A stretch of DNA of 27,865 nt, taken from contig JBDSOT010000122.1 of the NCBI GenBank assembly GCA_039914705.1, forward strand, positions 1 through 27,865, written 5' to 3'. Source of the DNA: JBDSTW01 sp039914705 (GTDB lineage: Bacteria; Pseudomonadota; Gammaproteobacteria; SURF-13). The notes beneath the pieces are model-generated. The model was given only the letters and a program-made list of their open reading frames with translations, did not search any database and was not told the origin of the DNA. A program made the position numbers and the translations under genes. Below are positions 16,124 to 24,833 of this stretch, in pieces; the stretch's first letter is position 1, and every line of letters begins with the position of its first letter.

Positions 16124-16897
16124 TTATCCATCATTATCCAACTCCACCAACACCGGCGCGTGGTCCGACGGCCTTTCCAGTTTGCGCGGGGCTTTGTCAA
16201 CACGGCAGGTAATGCAATTTTTACGTAAGGCCTCGCTTATCAGGATATGGTCGATGCGCAGACCAAAATTACGCCTGAAGCCAGCGGCCCGGTAATCCCA
16301 CCAACTGAAAATATCAGTCTGCTGTTCAAACAACCGAAACGCGTCGTGTAGCCCCATGCTCAGCAAGCGTGAAAAAAAACTGCGCTCGGCCTCGCTTACC
16401 ATAACCTGTCCCTCCCACGCCTTGGGATCATGTACATCCCGATCTTCCGGGGCAATATTAAAATCGCCCAGCACCACCAGGCGCGGGTAGAGTGTCAATT
16501 GGTTTTCGATATAGATGCAAAGCTGGGTTAGCCACGAGAGTTTATAATCGTACTTTTCCGACCCGACACTAGCGCCATTTGGAACGTAAATATTCAGCAC
16601 GCGCAAATCGCCGTAGGTTGCTGCTAAAACCCGCCGCTGCGGATCAGCAAGACCGGGAATGTCCATTGCTACCTCACTTGCCGTCACCCGGCTTAACAAG
16701 GCCACGCCGTTATAACTCTTCTGCCCGGAAAAAATAACCTGATAACCGGCGTCCACAATTTCCTGTGCCGGGAAATTCTCATCGAGCGATTTGGTTTCCT
16801 GCAGGGCCATGATGTCGGGCTGAACTGTGTTCAGCCAGTCGAGCAGATGCGCAAGCCGCACGCGCAGGGAATTTACATTCCAGGTAGCAATCTTCAC
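16124..16897 (-). CDS. xthA: Exodeoxyribonuclease III (AP endonuclease)
   Basis: Mg-dependent exonuclease and AP endonuclease of base excision repair. Motifs in order are KIATWNVNSLRVRL, IMALQETKS (catalytic Glu), the NIYVPNGA segment, VLGDFNIAPEDRDVHDP (catalytic Asp/Asn), RIDHILIS, and the C-terminal RPSDHAPVLVEL with the catalytic Asp-His pair. GTG 16895-16897 gives the canonical N-terminus (VKIATWN) and about 257 residues; the frame remains open to a TTG at 16927, which would overlap prlC. No strong Shine-Dalgarno is seen. It follows prlC on the same strand with little or no gap, so the two may be co-transcribed. Confidence 0.94.
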   Translation of the reverse strand: MKIATWNVNSLRVRLAHLLDWLNTVQPDIMALQETKSLDENFPAQEIVDAGYQVIFSGQKSYNGVALLSRVTASEVAMDIPGLADPQRRVLAATYGDLRVLNIYVPNGASVGSEKYDYKLSWLTQLCIYIENQLTLYPRLVVLGDFNIAPEDRDVHDPKAWEGQVMVSEAERSFFSRLLSMGLHDAFRLFEQQTDIFSWWDYRAAGFRRNFGLRIDHILISEALRKNCITCRVDKAPRKLERPSDHAPVLVELDNDG

Positions 16898-16916
16898 TTT
16901 AGTGTTATCAATCCGG

Positions 16917-18989
16917 TTACGCTGCAATACCGCTATGTCTCAGCAAGGCGTCAATTGTCGGTTCGCGCCCGAGAAATTCCACAAACAATTCCATCGGCTC
17001 GCGCGAACCGCCCTGCTCCAGCACGCTGCGCAAAAATCGTTGGCCAGTGGCCTGATCGAACACGCCATTCTCTTCGAATTTTCCGAAGGCGTCGGATGAC
17101 AATACCTCGGCCCATTTATAGCTGTAATAGCCCGCCGCGTAACCGCCGGCAAAGATATGCGAAAAACTATTGGCAAACCGGTTAAATACGGGAGGCTTAA
17201 TTACGGATACGGTATCGCGCACCTGTTGCAGAATCTCCGCGATACGCGCGCCCTGGCCCGGATCGAACTCCAGGTGCAGGCGAAAATCGAACAGTGAGAA
17301 CTCCAGTTGCCGTACCATATGCATGCCCGCCTGGAAATTTTTAGCCGCCAGCATTTTGTCGAACAACGCCTGCGGCAAGGCTTCTCGGGTCTGATAATGT
17401 CCACTGATTAAATCCAGCGCCTCACGCTCCCAACACCAGTTTTCCATAAATTGACTGGGTAGTTCCACGGCGTCCCACGCCACGCCATTGATTCCCGCCA
17501 CGCCGACGTAATCAACTTGCGTCAGCATATGATGCAGACCGTGGCCGAACTCATGAAACAGCGTAAGCACTTCATCGTGGGTGAACAAGGCCGGATCATT
17601 GCCGACCGGCGCACTGAAATTGCAGGTAAGATAGGCGACCGGAGTCTGTATGCCGCGCGCCGCGCGCTTGCGTGTAATGCATTCGGCCATCCAGGCACCA
17701 CCGCGTTTGTGAGGCCGCGCATACAGATCAAGATAAAACTGTCCCCGCAATTCATCGTGCGCATCGCGGATTTCATAAAAACGCACATCGGGATGCCAGC
17801 TCTCTACATTATTTCTTTCGCTGATGCGTAATTGATACAGCCGGCTGACTACCCCGAACATACCTTCCACCACTCGCTGCTCCGGGAAATAGGGCCGCAA
17901 ATCTTCTTGAGACAGTGTGTATTTATGCTGACAGAGTTTTTCGGTGTAGTAAGGAATGTCCCAAGCTTCGAGCATTTGAGTGCGCTGCTGTATATCCGTA
18001 ACCTTACCAGATTGCGCATGCATGTCTTGCGCAAACTTTTCCAGCTCGGCCAACTCCTGTTGCGCCATGGGACGTGAACGCTGGCCGAGGTCGCCGAGAA
18101 AATCCATTACCTGCTGGGGACGCTTTGCCATCTTTTTCGCAAGCGAAAGCTCGGCGTAATTGGCAAACCCAAGAAGCTGAGCCAATTCATGGCGCAGTGC
18201 CAGCAGCCGTTCCATCAATGGCCGGTTATCCCAGCTGCCCGCGTTTGGACCTTTGTCGCTGGCGCGCGTGACATAGGCCTCATACAGCTCGCGCCGCAAC
18301 GCGCGGCTGTCCGCATATTTCATCACCGGCATGTATGACGGGAATTCGAGATTAAATACCCAACCTTCCAGGCCGGCTTGCTCAGCACATTGACGTGCCA
18401 GCGCAATAGCCGTCGGCGGTAGTCCGGCAAGTTCGGATTCATCACTGATATGTTTAGTCCAACCGTGCGTGGCATCCAGCACATTTTCTTCAAACTTTGC
18501 AGTTGAACCCGCCAGTTCCTGCTGAATTAGTTTATAACGTTGCTGGTCATCCGGTTTTAAATCTATGCCCGACAGGTGAAAGTCGCGCAATTCGTTATCA
18601 ATAATTTTTTTCTGCGCGATGTGCAGGTTTGCGTACTCCGCACTGTCCGCGATGGATTTGTAGGCCTGAAAAAGCCTTACATTCTGACCCATCTCGGTAG
18701 AGTAGTCGGTGAGCTTGGGCAGGCAGGCATTATAAGCGGCGCGTAACGACTCTGAATTCATCACAGCGTTCAGATGACTCACGGTTGACCAGACGCGCTC
18801 CAAACGTTCCTCCAGATCCTCGATGGGCTGGATTAGATTGTCCCAACTGTAGGTTTGAGTGGAACCCAGTAGCCGCGCAATCTGTGCACGATTGTCCGCC
18901 AGCAGCGTATCAACAGCCGACTCTATGTGCTCCGGCAAAATCGAATCAAACAACGGCAGGCTGCTCAAGTCGAGCAAGGGATTGTTCAT
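16917..18989 (-). CDS. prlC: Oligopeptidase A (M3 zinc metallopeptidase)
   Basis: Cytoplasmic M3-family oligopeptidase that degrades short peptides, including cleaved signal peptides. The protein is 690 residues, close to the E. coli enzyme. The zinc site is FHEFGHGLHHML (HEXXH with catalytic Glu), followed by the family's GVAGINGVAWDAVELPSQFMENW with the third ligand downstream of the His motif, and FSHIFAGGYAAGYYSYKWAEVLSSDAF near the C-terminus. The ATG at 18987-18989 gives the usual MNNPLLDLSSLPLFD start. It is divergent from srkA across about 58 bases. Confidence 0.96.
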   Translation of the reverse strand: MNNPLLDLSSLPLFDSILPEHIESAVDTLLADNRAQIARLLGSTQTYSWDNLIQPIEDLEERLERVWSTVSHLNAVMNSESLRAAYNACLPKLTDYSTEMGQNVRLFQAYKSIADSAEYANLHIAQKKIIDNELRDFHLSGIDLKPDDQQRYKLIQQELAGSTAKFEENVLDATHGWTKHISDESELAGLPPTAIALARQCAEQAGLEGWVFNLEFPSYMPVMKYADSRALRRELYEAYVTRASDKGPNAGSWDNRPLMERLLALRHELAQLLGFANYAELSLAKKMAKRPQQVMDFLGDLGQRSRPMAQQELAELEKFAQDMHAQSGKVTDIQQRTQMLEAWDIPYYTEKLCQHKYTLSQEDLRPYFPEQRVVEGMFGVVSRLYQLRISERNNVESWHPDVRFYEIRDAHDELRGQFYLDLYARPHKRGGAWMAECITRKRAARGIQTPVAYLTCNFSAPVGNDPALFTHDEVLTLFHEFGHGLHHMLTQVDYVGVAGINGVAWDAVELPSQFMENWCWEREALDLISGHYQTREALPQALFDKMLAAKNFQAGMHMVRQLEFSLFDFRLHLEFDPGQGARIAEILQQVRDTVSVIKPPVFNRFANSFSHIFAGGYAAGYYSYKWAEVLSSDAFGKFEENGVFDQATGQRFLRSVLEQGGSREPMELFVEFLGREPTIDALLRHSGIAA

Positions 18990-19047
18990 GGTTGTGGTAC
19001 CTTATCGGGTCAACAGAAAGAATTTCATTAATTTTACCACGAGCGCC

Positions 19048-20088
19048 ATGCCTGACCAAAACGACACGGATAATTCCGACGCGCACGCGGACGCCAGCTC
19101 GCTTAACGCAAGTGCACCTTATTACGCGCTGGGTCCGGAGCTTATCCTTGATGCCGTGGAAAGCTGCGGTGTACGCTGCACCGGCGGCATCCTGGCCCTG
19201 AACAGTTATGAAAATCGCGTCTATCAACTCGGCATTGAAGACGGCACACCCTTGGTAGCCAAGTTTTACCGGCCGGGGCGCTGGAGCGATGCCGCGATTC
19301 TGGAGGAACATGCCTTTAGCACCGAACTCGCCGCGCGCGAGATACCCGTGGTCGCGCCCCTGCCCGACACGCAGGGAAATACGCTTATTCACTATGCGGG
19401 ATTTCGCTTTGCCCTGTTTCCATCGCAGGGTGGTCGGCGCCCGGATCTGGAAACTGCGGAACAGCGTGAATGGATCGGCCGTTTCATCGGGAGAATTCAT
19501 GCACTGGGCGCAATTGAACCCTTTCAAAATCGCCCCACGTTAAGCGTGCAGGAATTCGGTGTTGATGCAGTGCAATTTTTATTGGACGAAGGATTTATTC
19601 CGCCGGACTTGCAGATTCCTTACCGGACACTGACCGCCGATATACTTAAACAGGTGACCATAAGTTTCGCCCGCGCCGGCACTGTTCAGTCAATCCGCCT
19701 GCACGGCGACTGTCATCCAAGCAATATTTTATGGACCGAACGCGGCCCGCACTTTGTCGACTTCGACGATTGCCGTATGGGACCCGCCGTGCAGGATTTA
19801 TGGATGTTACTGTCCGGTGAGCGCGGCGAAATGACCGCGCAGCTTGCCGATGTCCTCAATGGTTATTGCGATTTTTGTGAGTTCGACCCGCGCGAATTAC
19901 ATTTGATAGAGGCCCTGCGTACCCTGCGCATGCTCAACTATTCCGCCTGGCTCGCCAGGCGCTGGCAAGACCCCAGCTTCCCGAAAAATTTTCCGTGGTT
20001 TGCGGGCAGCCGTTACTGGGAAGAACAGATATTGGCCTTGCGTGAACAGGCCGCCCTGCTCGACGAACCGGCATTAGTGTGGTCTTGA
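19048..20088 (+). CDS. srkA: Stress response Ser/Thr protein kinase (YihE/RdoA)
   Basis: Member of the SrkA family, linked in E. coli to stress survival. The APH-like kinase fold shows NSYENRVYQLGIEDG, the Lys-containing strand VAKFYRPGRW, the catalytic loop LHGDCHPSNILW and the metal motif FVDFDDCRMGPAVQDLWML. The frame is open upstream inside prlC antisense, but ATG 19048 gives 346 residues and starts just before the family N-terminus (YYALGPELILDAVE). The N-terminal 25 residues are acidic and low in complexity. In E. coli this gene precedes dsbA; no dsbA is present here, and the next gene (aroE) is convergent. Confidence 0.93.
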   Translation: MPDQNDTDNSDAHADASSLNASAPYYALGPELILDAVESCGVRCTGGILALNSYENRVYQLGIEDGTPLVAKFYRPGRWSDAAILEEHAFSTELAAREIPVVAPLPDTQGNTLIHYAGFRFALFPSQGGRRPDLETAEQREWIGRFIGRIHALGAIEPFQNRPTLSVQEFGVDAVQFLLDEGFIPPDLQIPYRTLTADILKQVTISFARAGTVQSIRLHGDCHPSNILWTERGPHFVDFDDCRMGPAVQDLWMLLSGERGEMTAQLADVLNGYCDFCEFDPRELHLIEALRTLRMLNYSAWLARRWQDPSFPKNFPWFAGSRYWEEQILALREQAALLDEPALVWS

Positions 20089-20111
20089 AATTGCACAGCG
20101 TTGAATTGAAG

Positions 20112-20963
20112 TTAAGCGTAGGCTTGTCGAAGGGTTCGAATAACCGGTGCGGTCTGTGGTCGCACCGCTTGCCAGATAAAAAAGGATTCGGCGGCCTGCT
20201 CGACGAGCATGCCCAATCCATCCAGCACCTGCGCCGCACCCTGCGCCTCGCCCCAGCGCATGAACAAACTTGGGACGCTGCCGTACATCATGTCATAACA
20301 CCAGCCCTGATCGGCTAACACGTGATCGGGTAATGGTGGTAATTCATTCCGCAGGCTCGCCGCCGTGCCGTTGATAATAAGATCAAACTGCCGACCTTCA
20401 AGCGCGACGTAGGAACATGCCTGGATCACGCCTACATCGGAAAACTGGGTGACCAGTTCACGCGCCTTGTCCAAGCTGCGGTTAGCAATTATGAATTGCG
20501 CAGGGCGTTCATCCAGCAATGGTCCCAACGCCCCACGCGCCGCGCCACCTGCGCCGAGCAGCAACACACGTTGCCCGGCAATGCGGCCACCGTGATTTTG
20601 CAGAATGTCGCGCACCAGACCCACCCCGTCTGTATTATCGCCATGCAACTTGCCATCCGGTTTGAAGCTTAGGGTGTTAACAGCGCCGGCCTGGGTAGCA
20701 CGCTCACTGCGCACCTCGCATAATTCCCATGCCTCGCGCTTGAAGGGCACAGTAATATTCAAACCCTGACCGCCTGAGGCCTGGAAATTACCGGCCGCCT
20801 GCACGAAGCCGCCGACATCCACCTGAATCGCCGTATACGTTATCTTCTTCCCGCACTGGTGTGCAAAGGCGGCATGGATCTGCGGCGATTTGCTATGCGC
20901 AACCGGATTGCCCATAACGGCAAAGCGTGCGGGTTTGCGCTCGAAATCGAACAGATCGGTCAT
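20112..20963 (-). CDS. aroE: Shikimate 5-dehydrogenase
   Basis: NADPH-dependent reduction of 3-dehydroshikimate to shikimate in the aromatic amino-acid pathway. Diagnostic segments are AVMGNPVAHSKSPQIHAAF (substrate Ser pair), LNITVPFKREAW (catalytic Lys), NTDGVGLVRDI (catalytic Asp), and the dinucleotide motif LLGAGGAARGALGPLL. ATG 20961-20963 gives about 283 residues and the normal N-terminus; an upstream in-frame extension to 21008 is not family-like. The final codons fall in sequence resembling an interspersed repeat (20120-20138). Confidence 0.95.
   Translation of the reverse strand: MTDLFDFERKPARFAVMGNPVAHSKSPQIHAAFAHQCGKKITYTAIQVDVGGFVQAAGNFQASGGQGLNITVPFKREAWELCEVRSERATQAGAVNTLSFKPDGKLHGDNTDGVGLVRDILQNHGGRIAGQRVLLLGAGGAARGALGPLLDERPAQFIIANRSLDKARELVTQFSDVGVIQACSYVALEGRQFDLIINGTAASLRNELPPLPDHVLADQGWCYDMMYGSVPSLFMRWGEAQGAAQVLDGLGMLVEQAAESFFIWQAVRPQTAPVIRTLRQAYA
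20120..20138. repeat. Repeat-like core inside the 3' end of aroE
   Basis: GGCTTGTCGAAGGGTTCG matches the core of a common bacterial interspersed motif (CCCTTCGACAAGC on the other strand) and encodes the C-terminal residues of AroE. A related, more degenerate core is at 11668-11689. Confidence 0.35.
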
Positions 20964-21125
20964 AGTCTGATTAGCTGAAAACAGTATTGGGCGTGGGCCA
21001 GATTCCAAGTATAGTAAAGCCCTGGTGATGATGCTATCTCATTACCCGATTTACACTCACCTATCCGCTCGTCACCACACATCCGCAGCGGTTTCAAAAT
21101 AAATTTCTGATCGTGCGAGAACAAC

Positions 21126-22625
21126 TTGAGCAGAAAATCCTCCACAATATTACCTACCACTTTGGCTGCCGTCGACCTGGGTTCCAATAGCTTTCACATG
21201 ATTATCGCGCGTGTTAGCGATGGACAATTGCACACGCTCGATCGGCTGCGCGAAATGGTACAACTCGGTGCCGGTCTGAATAGCAAAAATCAACTGAGCG
21301 AGGGTGTGCAGCAGCGCGCCATTGAATGTCTGCAACGCTTCGGACAACGCTTGAGCGGCATGCCGCCGGGCAGCGTGCGTGCGGTTGGCACCAACACCTT
21401 GCGCCAGGCGCACAATGCCCAGGAGTTTCTAGGTGCCGCACAGCAGGCACTCGGTCATCCCATTGAAATTATCGCCGGCGGCGAGGAGGCAAGACTTATC
21501 TATCTGGGCGTGGCGCACAGCCTGGCCGACGATGCCGGACGGCGGCTGGTAATCGATATCGGCGGTGGCAGTACCGAATTTATTATCGGCGAGCGCTTCG
21601 AACCCCTGCACATGGAAAGCTTGGAAATGGGCTGCGTGAGCAGCAGCCTGCGTCATTTTCCGAAGGGCATCATCAGCCGCGCGAATATGCACCGCGCTGA
21701 AATCGCCGCACAACAGGAACTGCTATCCATTACCGCGCATTTTCGCGCCGTCGGCTGGAAGAGTTGTATTGGTGCCTCCGGCACTATCAATGCAATTCGT
21801 GACGTGCTGCGCGCCAATAACTGGGGCGATAATATTAGCTATATTGGCCTGCGCAAATTGTCCAAACAACTAATACTCACCGGCAACGTAAAAACATTAA
21901 ATATGCCGGGCTTGGGCCGCGAACGCGCCGCAGTTTTCCCTGGCGGTGTAGCCATCCTGCTGGCCGCCTTCGAAAGCCTGGGCATAACAGACATGCTAGC
22001 CTCAGACGGCGCATTGCGCGAAGGTTTGCTCTACGATCTGCTCGGGCGCATTCGCCATGAAGACATCCGCGAACGCACTGTTGCTGCCCTTAGCGCGCGC
22101 TATCATGTCGATGTGCAACAGGCGCAGCGCGTCGAACAAACGGCGCGGGCTTCATTGAAATCGCTGGCGGCCCTCTGGGATCTCAAAAAATACCTGACGA
22201 TCCTGGGCTGGGCTGCACGCCTGCACGAGGTCGGCCTCGCCGTAAGCCATAATCAATATCATAAACACGGCGCTTATCTGATCGGCAACTCCGACATGCC
22301 CGGTTTTTCGCGCCAGGATCAGCAGCTGGTGGCGGCGTTGATCATCGGCCAGCGTGGCAAGTTTCCCTTGCCTGTATTTCAGGAATTCCCCGATAATCTA
22401 CAGGGCTTGGCGCAATGTCTATGCATCATGCTCAGGCTCGCCGTGCTGTTAAACCGCAGTCGCAGCGAACAGCCCTTGCCGAGGATATCGTTCGCCATTA
22501 TTGACCGGGGCCTGCAAATGAAATTTCCTAAAAACTGGCTGCACGATCACCCGCTAACGCGCGCCGATCTTGCGCAAGAGGCCCGGTATTTGAAGGCTGT
22601 TAAGTTGAATTTGAAGATACTTTAA
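21126..22625 (+). CDS. ppx: Exopolyphosphatase (Ppx/GppA family)
   Basis: Hydrolyses terminal phosphates from inorganic polyphosphate, and related members also cleave pppGpp. The 499-residue protein has the actin-like ATPase fold: phosphate-1 loop LAAVDLGSNSFHMIIARV, NTLRQAHNAQEFL, GGEEARLIYLGVAHSL, the phosphate-2 motif VIDIGGGSTEFIIG, then GASGTINAIRDVL and a C-terminal HD-like helical half. The start appears to be TTG at 21126, as no ATG or GTG lies close upstream in frame before the conserved core. It ends only 10 bases from the end of convergent ppk, unlike the ppk-ppx operon of E. coli. Ppx and GppA cannot be separated by eye; the neighbouring ppk favours Ppx. Confidence 0.92.
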   Translation: MSRKSSTILPTTLAAVDLGSNSFHMIIARVSDGQLHTLDRLREMVQLGAGLNSKNQLSEGVQQRAIECLQRFGQRLSGMPPGSVRAVGTNTLRQAHNAQEFLGAAQQALGHPIEIIAGGEEARLIYLGVAHSLADDAGRRLVIDIGGGSTEFIIGERFEPLHMESLEMGCVSSSLRHFPKGIISRANMHRAEIAAQQELLSITAHFRAVGWKSCIGASGTINAIRDVLRANNWGDNISYIGLRKLSKQLILTGNVKTLNMPGLGRERAAVFPGGVAILLAAFESLGITDMLASDGALREGLLYDLLGRIRHEDIRERTVAALSARYHVDVQQAQRVEQTARASLKSLAALWDLKKYLTILGWAARLHEVGLAVSHNQYHKHGAYLIGNSDMPGFSRQDQQLVAALIIGQRGKFPLPVFQEFPDNLQGLAQCLCIMLRLAVLLNRSRSEQPLPRISFAIIDRGLQMKFPKNWLHDHPLTRADLAQEARYLKAVKLNLKIL

Positions 22626-22635
22626 GAGGAGAGTT

Positions 22636-24705
22636 TTATTCGGCTAACGTTTCCAGCAAAAACTGCTGTGCCGAGCGCGGCTTCTGACTGCCTGGCTTCA
22701 GGCGTTTATAACTGCCATCGCTTTGCAATTGCCAGGCTTGGGTATTATCAGTCAGATACGGCATCAATCCCTCTTTCAATACGCGCGTGCAAAGTCGCAT
22801 ATCTTCAATCGGGAAACAGGTTTCCACGCGCCGCGCAAAATTCCGCCGCATCCAATCCGCACTCGCGCAATAAGTGACCGGATTTCCTTCATTCAGAAAA
22901 TAAAACACGCGGCTGTGTTCCAGAAAACGGCCCACAATAGAACGTACCTGTATGTTCTCCGAAACGCCCGCAACGCCGGGCCGCAAGCAGCAGATACCGC
23001 GCACGATAAGGTCGATCTTAACGCCTGCCCCCGCAGCCTCGTAGAGGGCGTGAATGATGTGTGGATCATCCAGGGAATTCATCTTGGCGATAATATGGGC
23101 AGGCTTGCCCTCGCGGGCATGCAGTGCCTCGCGCGCAATCAATTCAAGCATGCCCTTGTGTAAGGTAAACGGCGCTTGCAGCAGTTTTTTCAGCTTGGTA
23201 GCGCGCCCCAGGCCGGTGAGTTGCTGAAAGACTTTATGCACGTCATCGCCGATATCCTTATCGCAGGTCAGCAGGCCGTAATCGGTATAAGTGCGCGCCG
23301 TGCGTGCGTGATAATTGCCGGTGCTAAGGTGCGCATAGCGACGCAGGCGCTTGCCCTCGCGCCGCACGACCAGAATCATCTTGGCATGTGTTTTATAACC
23401 GACCACGCCGTAAACGACATGCGCGCCCGCCTCCTGCAAACGGGTAGCAAGGTTAATGTTGTCCGCCTCATCAAAGCGCGCGCGTAATTCGATCACTACA
23501 GTAACTTCCTTACCGGCCCGCGCCGCGCTAACCAGCACGCCCACCAACGCAGAATCCGGACCGGTGCGGTAGAGTGTCTGTTTGATGGCAAGCACATTGG
23601 GGTCACTGGCTGCCTGGCGCATGAAATCCACCACCGGCGCAAACGATTCAAATGGGTGGTTGAGTAAAACATCGCCGCGCCGGATGACATCAAAAATATC
23701 ATTATTGTGCGTGATACGGCGCGGCACACTCGGCACAAACCCGGTGTATTTCAGGTCAGGCCGATCGACGAGATCATGGATGGTCAGGAGACGATTTAGA
23801 TTGACCGGGCCGGTCACCTGATAAAAATCATCCTCTCCCAACCCAAACTGTTGCACTAAAAAATCTGCCATTTCCGCCGTACAGTTATCGGATACTTCAA
23901 GGCGCACTGCTTCGCCATATTGGCGCGCCGGTAATTCGCCTTCCAGGGCGCGCAGCAAGTCCGTGATCTCTTCTTCTTCGACGAACAATTCACTATTGCG
24001 CGTGAGTCGGAACTGATAACAGCCGGTGGCCTTCATTCCGGGGAATAGATCACCCACATGCGCATGAATAATCGAAGATAAAAATACGAAATCGTGCGGA
24101 CCTTTTGAATATTCACGCGGCAGATGAATCAGACGCGGCAGCGAGCGTGGTGCCTGCACCACGGCGACTCCGCTATTACGCCCGAAGGCATCTTTGCCTT
24201 CCAGCGACACAATAAAATTCAAACTCTTGTTGAGCACGCGCGGAAACGGATGCGACGGGTCAAGCCCCAGCGGACTCAGCACCGGCAGCAATTCATTATT
24301 GAAATAACGCTTCACCCAATCCGCCTGGCGCGGGTTCCAGTGCGTGCGGCGTACGAAGCGGATATTTTCAGCCGCTAGTGCGGGAATCAGTATTTCATTG
24401 AGAATGCGATATTGTTCGGCAACGAGCGTGTGCGCCGCCTGGCTGATGCGCTTCAGAATATCCGGGGGGCTGATATTGTCCGGTCCGACCTGCATCGCCC
24501 CAAAAGCCACCTGCTGCTTCAAACCGGCAACACGTATCTCAAAAAATTCATCAAGATTGGTGCTGCAAATGCACAGAAACCGCAACCGTTCGAGCAGCGG
24601 TATAGTCGTATCGAGCGATTGCTCGAGAACGCGCCTGTTGAATTCCAGCAGACTGAGTTCGCGGTTGATGTACAGCTCGGGCTGTTTTAGATCGATGTCG
24701 CTCAC
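22636..24705 (-). CDS. ppk1: Polyphosphate kinase 1
   Basis: Synthesises polyphosphate from ATP at the inner membrane. Family features in order are the N-terminal YINRELSLLEFNRRVLEQ, SPPDILKRI, a middle domain with VLNKSLNF, HPFESFAPVVDFM, KQTLYRTGPDS, and the catalytic region with GYKTHAKMILVVRR (phospho-His site) and YAHLSTGNYHARTARTYTD. GTG at 24703-24705 gives 689 residues, almost the E. coli length; the frame stays open to a TTG at 24748-24750, which adds 15 hydrophobic-leaning residues, so the exact start is uncertain. It is convergent with ppx. Confidence 0.94.
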   Translation of the reverse strand: MSDIDLKQPELYINRELSLLEFNRRVLEQSLDTTIPLLERLRFLCICSTNLDEFFEIRVAGLKQQVAFGAMQVGPDNISPPDILKRISQAAHTLVAEQYRILNEILIPALAAENIRFVRRTHWNPRQADWVKRYFNNELLPVLSPLGLDPSHPFPRVLNKSLNFIVSLEGKDAFGRNSGVAVVQAPRSLPRLIHLPREYSKGPHDFVFLSSIIHAHVGDLFPGMKATGCYQFRLTRNSELFVEEEEITDLLRALEGELPARQYGEAVRLEVSDNCTAEMADFLVQQFGLGEDDFYQVTGPVNLNRLLTIHDLVDRPDLKYTGFVPSVPRRITHNNDIFDVIRRGDVLLNHPFESFAPVVDFMRQAASDPNVLAIKQTLYRTGPDSALVGVLVSAARAGKEVTVVIELRARFDEADNINLATRLQEAGAHVVYGVVGYKTHAKMILVVRREGKRLRRYAHLSTGNYHARTARTYTDYGLLTCDKDIGDDVHKVFQQLTGLGRATKLKKLLQAPFTLHKGMLELIAREALHAREGKPAHIIAKMNSLDDPHIIHALYEAAGAGVKIDLIVRGICCLRPGVAGVSENIQVRSIVGRFLEHSRVFYFLNEGNPVTYCASADWMRRNFARRVETCFPIEDMRLCTRVLKEGLMPYLTDNTQAWQLQSDGSYKRLKPGSQKPRSAQQFLLETLAE

Positions 24706-24744
24706 CAGCGCATGATATGACAATTTGATGACGGGAATATTACA

Positions 24745-24813
24745 CGCCAACGTAAATGCTTAATCTCAGCCTGATCGCCCGTCACAATGGCGTTAGTCTT
24801 ACCTACGTTGGCG
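24745..24813. repeat. Inverted repeat CGCCAACGTA between hemB and ppk
   Basis: CGCCAACGTA (24745-24754) and TACGTTGGCG (24804-24813) are perfect 10-bp arms with a 49-base loop, spanning most of the hemB-ppk spacer. This may be a recombined hairpin repeat or an operator; the left arm lies next to the possible upstream start of ppk. Confidence 0.4.
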
Positions 24814-24833
24814 CATTGGATAAGCCGTGTCCC

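Noticed and set aside
18859..19047. N-terminal extension of srkA into the antisense of prlC
   Set aside because: The frame is open only because it runs opposite a coding gene; ATG 19048 gives the normal family N-terminus.
22723..23163. 146-residue plus-strand open frame opposite ppk
   Set aside because: Lies entirely within ppk antisense, with no independent support.
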